From the NCBI GenBank assembly GCA_033064195.1, contig JARBJD010000128.1, positions 1-64,000 on the forward strand: 64,000 nucleotides of DNA, read 5' to 3'. Position 1 is the first letter of the stretch; every line of letters starts with the position of its first letter. The notes beneath the pieces were generated by a model. It was not told the origin of the DNA, did no database searches, and saw nothing but the letters and a program-made list of their open reading frames with translations. The position numbers were made by a program, and so were the translations under genes. This document shows, in pieces, positions 42,449 through 54,895 of this stretch. The DNA comes from Blattamonas nauphoetae. Lineage: Eukaryota; Preaxostyla; Oxymonadida.

Positions 42449-42699
42449 CGGTGAACCGCTTCCGTCGAGATGTCAGATTATGGATTGGATCCAAATGGGA
42501 GATGAGAATAAAGCCCGAAACGAATATCCGATCCAAAATTATCACGAATAGGATTTCTGGATAGATTGAGAGTTTTCGATAATCTCCTAAAACGGAGGTA
42601 AGGGCCCTTTTTCGGCAAATCGAACTGGTCTTTAACCCACATTTTCATCAATTTCCACTTTTTACCTAAAATGATCATTTCATCACGATTGTGGCTCTG

Positions 42700-44639
42700 T
42701 AGGCATGGCTGACCGGCCAAAAGTGCCGGTCAGTGTCACTCCCGAAATCTGAAAAGGGTCAGATCCGACACAAACGATAAATTGCCTGCTATGAAGAAGA
42801 AATCGACAAGATAGCCGATACTAATGTCATTATTTGAGTACTGAAATCGTGTGATATCCTCTATCGAATTCTTGGTGCGATTCAGCTCTCTTTCTTACCC
42901 ACTGTGCCTATATCGATCATCACCACATCGTTTTGTACTTCTACGTGTTCCTAATGTGGTTTGTATGATTCATTTTGTCTTTTTTCTATCTTATATTCAC
43001 CATTTTCGTTTTTATCATCTCCGTCTCTCTCTCAATCTCTAAGGCACCGTCTATCGCAGCAACTCGTTCAGTCCGATTAAACCGACTCAGGATCAGCATG
43101 TCCTGTCCATATTCACTCATATCAACCCAACCGAATGGCTTTCGTCTTTCTTCCATCATCTCCACCCACCACTGATGCGATCCTGGCATAATCAGCAGAG
43201 TAAGTTCTTCTCCCGCACCTATCTCACCAATTCAGATCCTCCAACCTGATCCTCTTCCTTCACGCAGCTTTAACGTCGGTTGAACTGTACGGACTTCATT
43301 CTCTTCCAATTTGACGAAATATGCTGTGAACTACATACTGAACAACTTCTTCAATCAATAATTGCGAATGGCGGAGGTAACAAAAAGAGAACCATGTGTC
43401 TAACAGATTGTAAGAACTTAAGACACTCACTGAACAATTCTCTCACATTTGTCAACCAAAACCGCATGCCAGAACGAGAAATGGAAGATCGTACGACCGA
43501 AACACGCCCACCACCTGACACCATGCAACTTATCTCGTCGACATTCGTTCTGTCTCCCAGACTAAGAAGGAGAGCACAAAATTTCATGCGGTGTGGATCG
43601 ATTTCAGACCCGACACTGATGGATGTTGGATGACACGAAATGCGGCGGAAGGAGAGGGGGAATGAGTCAGAATTTGGAGGAATGACAAAGTGGACGCGTG
43701 GGATGAGGAGCGGATCACCGAAGAGCCATCTGGACGATGACGTGCCACACATCGCACACAAACTTCCACTCGCATCCTCCATAGCAGCTGTCGATTCGAA
43801 CAATGGAATACACGCAGAACCAGATCTGCACATTGAAGGGATAGCGCACGTAGACTCGCCTCTTTGATATGGTGGGCGGGAATAGGGATGTCGAAACCGC
43901 GTTGACTCTGACATGAACCAGGGGCTAGGGCGAGAACAAAGGAGAGCACCGGAAGTGGAGAACACGCACAGTCTGATCGCTGCGAAGAGCCTTCCTTGTT
44001 TCCACCATTTCACCTTCGCCGTTGGATTCAAATCCCTCTTCGACGATTTCCGGTTCAGTCTAACATGCTCAACTTCGGAAATGACCGAAGCGTCGCTGGA
44101 TGGTGGGGAAGAGGGGAGGATGGGTGTGTGTGGAGAGCGGAAAGGGCGAGATGACGAGCATGTGACTCCGATCTTTGAGGTGAAGCGGAACACATCTCAG
44201 TTGCCTGATCGTCGCAGTTAGATATTCTCATTCTCTTTTCACCACTCGTTCGCAGTTATACGCTCATTCCAAAGCACTACATTTGAACCTTTCATCCTTT
44301 TCTCGATTGTTTATGTCAAATTCGTGGATGTGAATTCTTCTAGGTGAACAGTTTTGGAAGTGATCTGATCCGCCCAAAAGATATTATGATCGGATCCAAA
44401 TAAGTGAACCAATGAAAAAGGAGACAATTCCCACCTCTCACAGTTTAATCTCTACAAAATTATGTGGACTGTACCAAAAATAGAGATGTTCATGTCTCTT
44501 AAAATGAAAACCCTCACATTCTTTCTAAAAATCCGGAGAAATGATAACTCCAGACTATGGGTTTCGATATTTCTCCGGTCAGTGACCGTCAGTACTTTTC
44601 GGTGAAAACTGACCGGTCAGTGCCGGTCAGCCATGCCTA
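42700..44639. mobile_element. 1.9-kb hAT-like non-autonomous element
   Basis: The ends are TAGGCATGGCTGACCGG and the inverse CCGGTCAGCCATGCCTA. TGGCTCTG lies directly outside both ends (42,692-42,699 and 44,640-44,647), an 8-bp target duplication. No transposase was recognised. Subterminal CCGGTCAGT-type motifs recur at both ends (for example GACCGGTCAGTGCCGGTCAG), as is usual for hAT transposase binding sites. The first nine bases equal those of the 7.5-kb element at 6594-14,106, suggesting a related mobilising enzyme. Confidence 0.85.
43045..43310 (+). pseudogene. spliced gene fragment inside the hAT-like element
   Basis: An AG acceptor near 43,043 precedes an open stretch with YRSNSFSPIKPTQDQHVLSI, FTHINPTEWLSSFFHHLHPP and LMRSWHNQQ. 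A GT donor near 43,200 and an acceptor at 43,236 join it in frame to SSNLILFLHAALTSVELYGL. This last piece is weakly like the second sialylmotif of GT29 sialyltransferases, but nothing else supports that. It looks like a captured host gene fragment. Confidence in any function is low. Confidence 0.3.
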
Positions 44640-44864
44640 TGGCTCTGACACCACTCATTTGACGAAATGTGAAGACGAGAAGTAATTTATGAAAGTTGTC
44701 AAAAGACTTTGGATGGTTCCTCGTTTTAATTTTTCTGTACACTTTCAATCATCAAGTCAGAATGATGGAAATGTGGACTCCTTTGAGTTTTAAGTTCGAT
44801 TGTTATGAGAAACGTCGTTTCTTTGAAAGACGAATGCGACAAGAAGATGGAAAAAAGCGATATT

Positions 44865-45605
44865 GACCACTCTTGCTACGCCTTGATCATTCATCTCGAA
44901 AATACTGTTCAATCATTTCATGCACCAATTCTAGAGAAACACGTTTTCTTTTCTCAAGCATGAGAGGAGATTGGTTTTATACATTGGTCTTCGAACTTCA
45001 AAATGATGTCAAAATTTCTGACGCACCTGTTCAAAGTAGGTGTGCTATCCTATTCTCTCTAATTATCCAGGGACACGTTGGGATCTCCTCTTATGATTCG
45101 ATCGGCGAATATTGATCGTCCTGGGAGGGGGTGACAATGTTTGATATCAAAACAAGTTCGAATGCACATCTTCGAATCTCATCTCATCACACAGCCGAGA
45201 TCGACATTGTCCATTCTCAATGATTTGTTGGAGACATTCTTCGATGGAATTCTCTTGAAATGTGACAAATCATCTGCTCGAGGGATTTGTCTCGTTATCT
45301 GATTCGGATTCTCGAACTTTTTTCCGATCTCAACAATGCTCACCCATAAACAGCAGCGTTTGATGAAATGAGAATGATGATGGAGATCCCAACGTGTCCC
45401 TGGATAATTAGAGAGAATAGGATAGCACACCTACTTTGAACAGGTGCGTCAGAAATTTTGACATCATTTTGAAGTTCGAAGACCAATGTATAAAACCAAT
45501 CTCCTCTCATGCTTGAGAAAAGAAAACGTGTTTCTCTAGAATTGGTGCATGAAATGATTGAACAGTATTTTCGAGATGAATGATCAAGGCGTAGCAAGAG
45601 TGGTC
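44865..45605. repeat. 224-bp perfect inverted repeat with 293-bp spacer
   Basis: Arms 44,865-45,088 and 45,382-45,605 are reverse complements without a visible mismatch, starting GACCACTCTTGCTACGCC. The match fades outside (CGATATTGACC against CGAATTTGACC) and stops sharply inside. No clear target duplication was seen. Coding potential is doubtful; on the strand opposite to each arm one reads RKRVSLELVHEMIEQYF. It may be a foldback element, a hairpin RNA source or an assembly artefact. Confidence 0.85.
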
Positions 45606-45659
45606 AAATTCGATCTTTTTGTAGTCGTCATATAAGAGAGATGATTAAGAAAAATGGCT

Positions 45660-45880
45660 AAAAAGTCCGACAAACGTGAAGTATGGCTTCCTGAAGCTTA
45701 CAACTCAAGGACCTCTTTTTTTGGGTCAAAATGGTATCAATAAAAACTCCCAAAATAGGTACCCCGGTCCGGTATCCTATTGTGGAGGTTCAATTTCTAC
45801 CTCAATCGATTCATGGCATTATGTCGAAGTCCTTCCAAAAAAAATGGGACCCACAACTATTTGCGTCCGGAGTAATAGTG
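45660..45880 (-). repeat. interspersed repeat R, partial copy 3
   Basis: The reverse complement contains CATGAATCGATTGAGG, then AGAAATTGAACCTCC and a TAGGATACCGG block. These align with the 5' half of the copies at 50,120 and 63,345. The 3' half of the repeat, with the CTGGGGGGACCT block, is missing. Confidence 0.6.
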
Positions 45881-46199
45881 GACAAATGACAATGGGGCAA
45901 ATGGGAACACTAAAACCCGATCGTTTTCTCGTTTTTACTCTATTTGAAATTGTTGGATAAAATGAGAGACTTTTTCAAGCATTTTACATTTATTTTTTCA
46001 ATTCTATCCAAGTTAGTTTGATCAACCCATACTCACGAATCTCATTTCAAACTTATTGTTGATCTCAAAACTTTATTTCGAAAACAAACGTTGAAATGCA
46101 CTTTCAACAACCGGCAAAAGAACGGGATTCACATGATATGAGTTATTTCATCCAAAATTCCTCTCTCTAAAGTATTTCACTTTTTTCATTCAGGATCGA

Positions 46200-47680
46200 G
46201 CTGGTTGGCATTCGATATAGGCATAATGTGGCAATGCTTCAGGATGAATTCACGGACACTCCAAATAATTCTGAAACAGAAGCTCAAACGCCCCCACAGC
46301 CATCATTTGTTTGGGAGACTCTCGCCACACCGAAATCCACGGTGAAAAAAGATCGAGCCCTCATCGAGTCAACTGTCCACTCTCCCAACCTTCCAATCGT
46401 GCTTGACAACCGGTGGGTCAACCTGTCCGTCAAGGCCAACATCCAATTCATGCAGTGGAATCGGAGAACAGGTTTTTTGGATCTCCTTTGAAATCTATGA
46501 TCTCGTCAAATGGATTGATTGAGGATACAATCAGCTCGTATTCAGAGATTTCCGAACGGAATTAGCAGTGTTCGATCTGCATCAAAACCGAAAAAGAACA
46601 AGAAGAAAAAGTAGAGCACCCTTCTGTCTCGATTACCTCAAATTTATCAGGTTTCATCCTCCGAATCCGAAGACAGTCTCGTCAATATCCTATCTATCGA
46701 TCCCGAAAAAGAAAGACCTGTCGAAGAAAAGTATGTAGAAAAGGCGATGAGGGCACATTTTCTATGACTACGATCCAGAATCGGAGGCCAGTGAACAATT
46801 CACAATTCGGAAATGGATTTTTGAAGAGAAAATGGAGAGAGAGTGGGAAGAGGAAGTTGGTGATAGTTCATAGAATGCGCTGATAAAAAACAAAAGAGAA
46901 AGCTTCGAGTCATCGGAACGCACCCAATCCTCTCAAATCTTCAATCTGGATCATTCGAATCTCTTTCAGAAGAAGACAAGGAGGTCGAGTTGGTCGACGA
47001 CTTCCTATTTCTCTCTCAACAGCGACTCTCAAACGTAAGCAAACTGCACTGTAGAGTATGATCTGTTTTCTCTTTCCATTTCGTTACATGTGCCACGTGC
47101 CATTTTGGACGATTGATTGAATCTCGAAATAATCGACTCAAATCCGGCAACAAATAACTCACCACAACCGAAACCACATGTCATGGATTCATCCAAAAAC
47201 ATCGTCTTCTGACAATAAGACAACACGACTCGTACACGACCGCACTTTCGACAATATCTCCAGATGATATCCTTATCATTGCAGATTTCAAACAATCTAT
47301 TCTCCTTCCAATTCGTAAAGATCACATCTCTCACGAATTTTTTGATCGATTCGCGATCGCTCTCTTACCCTTTATCGCAAATACGGTTGACCACGATTGG
47401 AAAAAGATAATTCACACATGGTCCTTCTAAGGTGAAGGAGTTCCACACTACACCGCATTCGTCCTATCATGTCTCAACGACGTCGGTCTCTCTGCTCCAT
47501 ACGAACAAAACAAGAATTTGAGTTGGTTCAGCGACGGTGGCCCTCACTTCAAAAATAACATTTTTGTTTCCAGACGCCACACAGAACCTTACTTCACGAG
47601 ACTCAGTACAACAATTCAATTCTTCGCGCCGTCACATGGGAAATCGGAAATAGATGGATTCTTCGGGATTGAGTGACATG
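46200..47680 (+). pseudogene. DDE transposase relic, family unresolved
   Basis: Coding-like stretches include LPIVLDNRWVNLSVKANIQF near 46,400 and SGSFESLSEEDKEVELVDDF near 46,960. The catalytic part follows, with SPDDILIIADFKQSILLP near 47,270 (first Asp), NKNLSWFSDGGPHFKNNIF near 47,520 (second Asp) and FFAPSHGKSEIDGFFG near 47,630 (third acidic site). The DxGPHF and HGKS-DG-FG pair is a pattern known to me from eukaryotic DDE transposases, but I cannot name the superfamily. Internal stops (one after HTWSF near 47,430) and frame changes show it is dead. No terminal repeats were found. Confidence 0.6.
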
Positions 47681-47689
47681 TTGAGATTC

Positions 47690-50115
47690 TGAGTATTGTT
47701 TGACGGTGCTTGAACGACGAAAATAAGTTTTAGAGGTGGATTATTCAGGATAGTCGAATCAAAAGGAAAAGAGCCCCAACGCTCCGGAGAATTGAGTGAA
47801 TTCATGAAACTTGGTGGCGAGAGTGAAGTTGATAAATACAAACCTGAAACATGCAGCCATTTGGATATTTGTGTTCTCTTGAGCAATTTTTTATCAATCC
47901 TGATCATCTTTGATCATTTTTCGGTTTTCACGATTCATTCGTCTAATTGCGTGGTCGCATCTTTTGAAAGAGTTGCTGAAGATACGCATTTGTTACTGAA
48001 CGGATATTCGCTCCGTATGCGGTTTTGCGTGATCATAGTGCAATTGATAAGGAATTTCTATATCAATTTGACAGTCGAGGTATCGTTTCATCGGTTTAAG
48101 ACACGTGTGGATAAAAGAGAACGCATTCATTCTGTCCCTTACTGGAAATGGTTCCAGAAGTAGAGTGTGATACACACCAAAGAACAGGACATACATTATC
48201 TGCGACCCCGATGAAGTGGGTTGATCCTCATGAGATGTTGGGCTCCCCAAAAATCCCACACGAAAGGGTGGTCGAATGAAAAGGGAAAAGTATGATACAA
48301 CTCCAGCAAAAATTGAAGAAGAATTGAGTGGTGCTTGCTGTCTGAGTGTTTGGATGAGTTGTGTCGCTTTAGCTACTTGATCCAACTTTTGTTGTTGTGT
48401 GAGAGGATGTGGTACAGTGGAAGATGAAAGTTAGATGACATTCATTCTTCGATACATGACAGTGGCCGCAGTTTTTCTGTCTGTATTTGCTATTTTGGTC
48501 ATTTTGGAGATCGAATTTGAGTCATGTTCGAGTACAGCTCATCTCACAGCTACAGTCAGTCATATGGGTTCGCGGATGAAGGACAAGATTACACACTTTC
48601 ATTTCACATGTTTTCTCATTGGATTTATTAATTTTATCACTTTAGACTCTTCGAAAAACGGTAAAATGTGGTCTGTCATGAGTGAGATGACTTCAAAAAT
48701 AAAAATGGGTTCATCTCGGCTGACTGTCAAATGCTGTTCTCAATCAATATTGATTCCAGGATCCATTACGAACAAGAATTTGATTAACCCTCATTATCAG
48801 CGACAAGAGGGAAGACAGAATAATGTTGAGAAGATCCTTCCGCATCTCGCTTCTACTGACGAATTTCAGTGTAGTATTTGTATGAAAATCAGTTTTGTTC
48901 GGTTTCTCCTTCATATTTAGCGAGACAATATCTTTTGGTGAAAGAACTGGGATTGATGAATGCTCGATCATGCATAAAAAGTGTTTTATGGCCATCCAAC
49001 CTTGAGGTGTGTTTCCTTTGTTTCTTTTCGTTGTTTTAAAGTAACTACAACCGATTCCACCAGCTGTCATGGAATCCTCAGGTGCCTTAGAGGAACGTGT
49101 GTATGTCCGTTTTGCTTGTCGTTTCATTCTTGGATTCTTCGACTACGTTTTTAAGATGCTTCGATTCGTGCATTGATAGCTGAGGATTTGTCTCACAACC
49201 ACTGTGACCGACTTTCAAGCCATCAGATTCGAAAGGATCACTTTCTTCCCTTGAGGACTGAATTTCAATCTTTTTTAATTCAACCAAATTGGATTTGAGA
49301 AAGGAATGAGAAGGCGATACTTGTTTTGTGAGTAGGTGAGGATTCATTCTATTGCTTTTTCGATTGTGTTTTTCTTGAGTGTTTTGTCGATCATTTTTAA
49401 CTACCCATCTGTTCTTCATGAATTTCCTTCATATATGACACGTTCTCTCCTCTCACTTTCAGATTTGTTGATCCCATTTCACCGAAAACATTCTCTTAAG
49501 TTCTTCCTGACAATTCACAACTTTTTGGGTTAGATCGCGTGTACAGTTTTCCAGGAAACAATCGAGAATGTCGAATAGCGAGATTTATTGGACTTCATGA
49601 ACAAAACTAAAAAAAAGCAAAAGAAAGAACAATTGATGTGAGATACAACAGCGAAATGATGTGATTTTGACTGTAATGCTTTTCTTAAAGTGCGTGGACG
49701 TCCTGGTGACTTTTGGATTTGAATGAAAATCGATTTGTCTGGGGAGTCCGTCGAGAAAGCGGAGTTCGAGAAAAGACCTGTCTCAGATTCGCAGAATTTA
49801 TGCTGACTCCTTATTGTCCTAGGTCTTCAGTATATATTCTCTTCTTTGATCCTGCTTTACAGGTTTGACAAGTGGCGAATCAACGAATGAAGAATGCCGT
49901 TTGATATCGTTGGTTATCCCCAATGTCGAGTTAGCAATGAGCGTCATCACAGACACGAAGGCCGACTCTTTTCGATTCCTCCCGAGTAACAAGAAATTGA
50001 CAATGTTGGTGGAAATACCCCGAAAATGGCTAGATTGTTTGCCCTGCTCAACATATCAAGACAATCAAAGGATATCTCTCATCACAAGTCCAGAGGTGAG
50101 CTGTAGCAGGTGAAA
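47690..50115. other. no convincing gene
   Basis: Open frames of 90-160 residues exist on both strands (for example minus 48,385-47,993 and plus 48,435-48,920, and plus 49,865-50,113, which reads ISLVIPNVELAMSVITDTKA). None has a recognised motif. A decayed element or gene is possible. This is the least readable stretch of the window. Confidence 0.3.
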
Positions 50116-50119
50116 AAAT

Positions 50120-50620
50120 GAGAAAAAAAACCTTGAATATTTTGCGACTTTTCGACGTATTTCCACTTTCGTCACCCATCACTCCGAACCCATATATTTC
50201 TGGGTCCCCACATTTATGAACAGGATATCTACCTCATATCATGAATCGATTGAGGGAGAAATCGTACCTCCAAAAGAGGACCCCGGGTCTGGGGTGCATA
50301 TTTCATAGGAATGGTTGGACCCTTATTTGACTCCCAAAAACATGAGTCATTTATATTTCAGCTTAGAGGATCCAAATTTGTCGAAGCCAGTTCTCCGTGC
50401 AGGTTCAAAATTTTGCTTTCTCGTTTCATTTCTGGAGGTTTTGGATGGTTTTCTCTCGAAATCACAATTGTTTAAAAAATGAAAAAGCCTGGGGGGACCT
50501 AGGGGAAAAATCAAAATCAAAAACCGATTACCCCAAATAATATGCTGATGAACTCAAATACTTCTTTTAATCTTATCTCCACAACCAGTAATAGTTCCGA
50601 CTAGAAAGGGGTGAAATGAT
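50120..50620 (+). repeat. interspersed repeat R, copy 1
   Basis: It aligns over about 480 bases with 63,345-63,830 in the same orientation. Shared blocks are AGGACCCCGG, TTTCTCTCGAAAT, AAGCCTGGGGGGACCT against TATCCTGGGGGGACCT, and ATCTCCACAACCAG near the 3' end. It has no open frame, no terminal repeat and no pol III box that I could see. It lies directly upstream of DIRS copy 2. Confidence 0.7.
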
Positions 50621-50639
50621 GGGTGGTCCGATCTAAGCG

Positions 50640-53560
50640 TTGAATTCATGTTTTGCGAAAATAGTTCAGAAAAATCATAGAATGATGGTGAGATAAGCCA
50701 GGGATCTACTCAACATTTCACCGAAGCGGAGTTGGATGGATATATCGAGGGGAAGATTGAACAACTGCTAGCTGCCAAACGACCAGTTCCGAGCAGGTCA
50801 AGCTCGTCATCATCCCTCATTTCTGTTTCCGCGCTGTCTTCTGTGCCGTTCGAAGTTGAAATGGTGTCATCCGCAACGGAGGAAATTCCTGTTCGAGACA
50901 GTCGGTCTTCGCGAAAGAATCGGAAAGTCAAGAATTCTAAGAAAAGAAAGGTAATCAGAGTCCCCCTTCGCCTGACCTTCCGAGCAAGCTTGGCTCTCGC
51001 AACACTTTCAATCTCCTGTTGCCCGTCGAATGAGCCCCCTGAACATCTTCGAAGATAACGACAACTTTAGGAACGAGGTGGGACAGTGGGTTAGAAAGAG
51101 CATGAAAAGCTGGAATGGATCGTTCACGGATGATGTGTTGGAGACACGCCTGAGAGATACGCTGATTGCTGCAAATGCGAAAATGAGAAATGCTGTTGGA
51201 ATCCCGTCACACATCGAATTCCAGATGATCAATCGAGAAGGATGGACGCGGACACAATAACTAGCATTGAATGAGGCCGTTTAGTCGATGACAACGAGAA
51301 GAAGGCATCCACATGGATGCGCAGCTGGGAAGGTACTTGTCCTTTCGATACCGAGGAGTTTTCCAGCAGTTCACCGGAATGCCGTTCAGTCTTGCGACGG
51401 CACCAAGGACATTCACCAAAGTGATGAGTGTCAGCAGAAGCACAGTTGAGGAGGGAGCTTGGGATGAGGGTGGTTCACTGCTTAGACGATATCTGTCGAA
51501 TCGAGAGGAAGCAAGAAGAGAGCGAGAGGAAGATGAGGCAAGCAGCAGACTTCCTTCGCAACCTGTGCTTCAGGCTCCCCAAGGAGAAGTGCGAGATGGA
51601 GCCAAGGCAGACAACCACGTTCCTCGGGTTGAGAATCGACTCGAACAACTTTTCCATTCAGCTGACGCCATTCCGAAAAGAGGGGCTGACGAAAGAGCTG
51701 AAGCGGTTCAAGTGGTTGGTGTTGAGGGGCAAGAAGGTGAGGACGAGACATCTGGCTCGTCTGATCGGAGAGCTGAGCTTTGTGAGATCGATGTGCCCAC
51801 AGGGCGGATTGTCTCTATGCAAACTCATACAGTTCAAGGATAGAGGAGTAAGGAATGATGGATGAACGGGAGAGCTTCGGATGTCGAAGAAGGTGTTGGG
51901 AGAGTTATCATTCTGGGAAGCGATGGTGAAGAAGAACGAGCAACACCCGCTTCACAATCTCCCAGCCCAGGCATCAATCGAAACAGATGCATGCGATCAA
52001 TGCGAAAGAAACAGCCGCGGTAGAACGAGGACTGAAGAAAGCGAAGTGGTTGTGGGAGGAGAGGAAGAAAAGGTTCATCGGCCTGAAAACGGACAACACC
52101 TCAGCAATCTTCAACATCAGGAAGGGAAAGGCTGTGAAGAGACTAGTCGGAGTGACAAGGTCGGTTTTCAGAAGACAGAAGAAGCTGGGGTTGAGGGTAG
52201 TCCAAGTCGAACACCTCAAAGGAATAGAGAACGTGACAGCTGACATGTTGAGCCGAATGTCTCTGCACTGGGAGTTCGCTATGAGATCAGATGTGCTCGG
52301 AGCGGTTCTGAAGGAACGGAGGATCGAAATCGACGTGGATGCATTCGCCACGAGAACCAACCGGAAGTGCGAGCGCTATTGGTCTAAGGAGTGGGAGGAG
52401 GAAGCAGAAGCGTTTGACGCATTCGAAATGAACTGGTCTTCGACGATGATTCTGTTTCTCCATTCCCCGATCCTACTAGTGGGCCGAGTGGTGAAGAAGT
52501 TGGAGATAGATGGGGCACGATGCATATTGGTGTCTCCGAACTGGAAGGGGCAGTCGTGGGAGACGGGACTGAGACAACTAGAGTCGTAGTACAAAGTGGT
52601 CGGGACGTACGAGGAGACGATGGAGCCGCTGGCGAACACCTCGTTGTGCCAGCTACCTCGGGGGAAGTCAGAGTCTCGTTTATCGACGCGTCTCAATGGA
52701 GGAAGCACGAGTCCGTCGAGAAACTGGTCTCCTGTTCTTCAGATCCATCCACTGACATTTGAAGGTTGATGGCGGAGTGAGCCGGAAGTTGACAACAAGC
52801 GATTCGCCAGAACCGTCGAGTGCTGAAATCAGAGCGCTTGTCAAGACGGATAGGACTGTTCTGCTTTCGAAAAATGTGGAGGATGAGGGTGGCAGCGATA
52901 CCTCTCCATTCATGGCATTGAGAACCCACTATGAGTTCTCAAAGCGGTGGAGCGAGACCAACAGCTCAATCCAGAAGGTTGATCAGTCAGCTGTTTGGCT
53001 GTCGTTCGCAACGGGGAGAAAGCTCTCGCAGAGGCAGGTTGCTACTGAAGTTTAGAAAGCGCTTGATGCTTCCGAGGAACTGCGGGAGTTCCGGCCGTAC
53101 TCCCTCAAGCATGCTGGGGTATCGAGCCTCGACCAATCAGCGTGAGTTGAAGACAAGCAGATCAGATGATGAGCAGAGTGGAGGAAAGGTTCAAAAATGA
53201 TTGAAACTACGTACTCGCAACCAATCGTACGTGGAGGAGAGGTGGAGGACCGCGTGAAGAGATGGTGGCAGTCACTCCGGACCATCCCCGGAGCGAGTCA
53301 CAGTCATGTTGGCGACGGAGATGAACGGCTGACTAGATCGTTTCGAGACGAGCAATTTCGAGACAGTATCGATATGATCCAGAGGAAGGGATTCTTTGAG
53401 CGAGAGCAGACGGACGTGGGAGTCGGTCCAAGTGAAGAGAGTGGAAAGGAGAGAGAGAGTGGGTTGCGAGTCTCGGCACAGGCTTGAGACATCGCACTAC
53501 TCGTCATCTTGATTGTCGGAGAGGAGAGAGGGAGTTGACTGCGAGTCTCTTCAAGTCTCA
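50640..53560 (+). mobile_element. DIRS-like retroelement, copy 2
   Basis: From 5' to 3' I see a short gag-like piece (about 50,700-51,060), reverse transcriptase text (FQQFTGMPFSLATAPRTFTK near 51,390; RQTTTFLGLRIDSNNFSIQL near 51,640), RNase H and linker (GLKTDNTSAIFNIRKGKA; EHLKGIENVTADMLSRM; IDVDAFATRTNRKCERYWS near 52,330) and a recombinase remnant with PYSLKHAGVSS near 53,095. It is broken in several places and shortened. It is clearly of a different lineage from copy 1. Ends could not be defined. Confidence 0.75.
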
Positions 53561-53564
53561 ATTG

Positions 53565-54140
53565 AGACAGGGGGACGGGCCCAGTTGTGGATGGCTTGAT
53601 TGAAGGGAATGCCTTTGAATCAACAAGGCTCGTCTCCCAGTCGATTTGAGTGCTGCCACCCTTCGGCAGTCACTCGAAATATCTTTGCGTGCGGATGCCC
53701 AGATATGGAACAAGGAGCGATTGATGCTCGTAACTTTCATTTGATTGGGAAATACAATTTGCATCTGACCGTCGTCTAATCGTCACAGTTCATTGAAAGA
53801 GTGGTACTAGAGTCGCAATCGAGAAAAAATGACCATTGGTTGGAAAGAGTTGATATTGACTAAAATTTGGACACACGAAGGAGGACAATCTGACAAAAAA
53901 GGCTGGACTTCCATTGTAGAAAGTTATCGAGAACTCTCATTTTTTTGACCACTATCTCTCTTCTGTTGTCTTTCGGCCTGAGTTTCAAGCATTTCCATTC
54001 ACTGACAAGAAACGACTGTTCATAAACAACACGGTGGTTGAATGGCGATCATTCGAAGTGTCCACGATTAGGAAATCTTGTTCGATAGATTAAAACAAAG
54101 GGGCTTTGTTAGTTTCATCATCAGTTGTTGGGTCAGAAAA
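53565..54140. other. no gene recognised
   Basis: This is low-information sequence between a DIRS remnant and a small spliced gene candidate. No motif, terminal repeat or splice structure was found. Confidence 0.3.
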
Positions 54141-54144
54141 GCAT

Positions 54145-54610
54145 TTTTAGGGTGTGAAGGAAGACAATATGTGTTCCGTGTCCTGCACTGTTTTGCGGTG
54201 AGAATTGAAATAATTCACCAGAGGGATGTAAACCGTTCGAACAATGATGGACTCAGCTCGTGGAGTGTCGACAGTACCATCCTGGAATGGTCTTGAATTC
54301 CCAACATTATCACCTAAAGCGTCAAGATGCGGAATCATCATGTCAGAGGTGGTGCCATCACAATATCAATCCAATTCACGAGAGGAAGCAGGGGGATGTA
54401 AGGTAACAAACGCTCTCTTCCCACCGAATTCCAATGAACCAATCCTTCCCAGTTTCTTTGCTTGACCTTCTGCCGTTCTCTTCGCCTTTCCTCCTTCTGT
54501 GACATCTTCTCCAGATCATAGATCGATTTACTTTTTTGGACTCCATTTCTTCGCTCTGGACTGTGTTCTTGTCGTACTCTCTCAATCTCAGTGACCAATT
54601 GATTCAATGA
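54145..54610 (-). CDS. small spliced gene candidate, hypothetical
   Basis: On the minus strand a charged block (TEIERVRQEHSPERRNG, then KSIYDLEKMSQKEERRRERQ and KQRNWEGLVHWNSVGRE) is followed by a GT donor near 54,407. An AG acceptor near 54,291 then leads in frame to HHSRMVLSTLHELSPSLFER FTSL. A second short intron (GTGAATTATTTC to AAAACAG) near 54,230-54,200 leads to a final piece ending KMLF. No ATG was found for the first exon, so the 5' end is missing. I do not recognise it, and it may be a fragment. Confidence 0.3.
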
Positions 54611-54712
54611 AATGTTCGCGAAAACAGGCTACGTCATCCAGCCTCTTTAAGAAAACAATTGATTTTTTCTGCATGGGTATTTCTGAACTGTTTGTGACAA
54701 TCATCATCGAAA

Positions 54713-54796
54713 TGCCTCCACCAGGAATTGAACTTGGGACCTTCAGTTAAGAAGTCGAAGTGATTGCACTCAATACCACCACTGAACTATCCGGTC
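54713..54796 (-). tRNA. tRNA-like sequence (pseudo-tRNA or tRNA-derived element)
   Basis: On the minus strand TAGTTCAGTGG fits the pol III A box and AGTTCAATTCC the B box, at a spacing of about 50 bases. The D arm pairs. The T arm pairs at four of five positions. The anticodon arm is about 8 bases too long and does not fold cleanly, and the 5' strand GACCGGA does not pair with the 3' strand TGGAGGC. It is therefore probably a decayed tRNA gene or the head of a tRNA-derived repeat. An anticodon cannot be given. Confidence 0.4.
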
Positions 54797-54895
54797 TTGA
54801 AAATCAACCTGACAATCTGAAGCCATATCCTGACAAGAGTGAATATTGAAATCGTGTACAAGTAATAGTCATGCTGTTTAACATCTGGCTAAAAA

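Noticed and set aside
43351-44193. Minus-strand frame of 280 residues inside the hAT-like element as a transposase
   Set aside because: No hAT dimerisation domain, zinc finger or catalytic motif can be seen.
42700-44639. Sialyltransferase gene
   Set aside because: Only one short stretch (LILFLHAALTSVELYGL) resembles a sialylmotif, and the other motifs are absent.
44640-50115. Polinton or other capsid-bearing element
   Set aside because: No polymerase B, retroviral-type integrase, packaging ATPase or capsid signature was found; the only recognisable enzyme is a cut-and-paste transposase.
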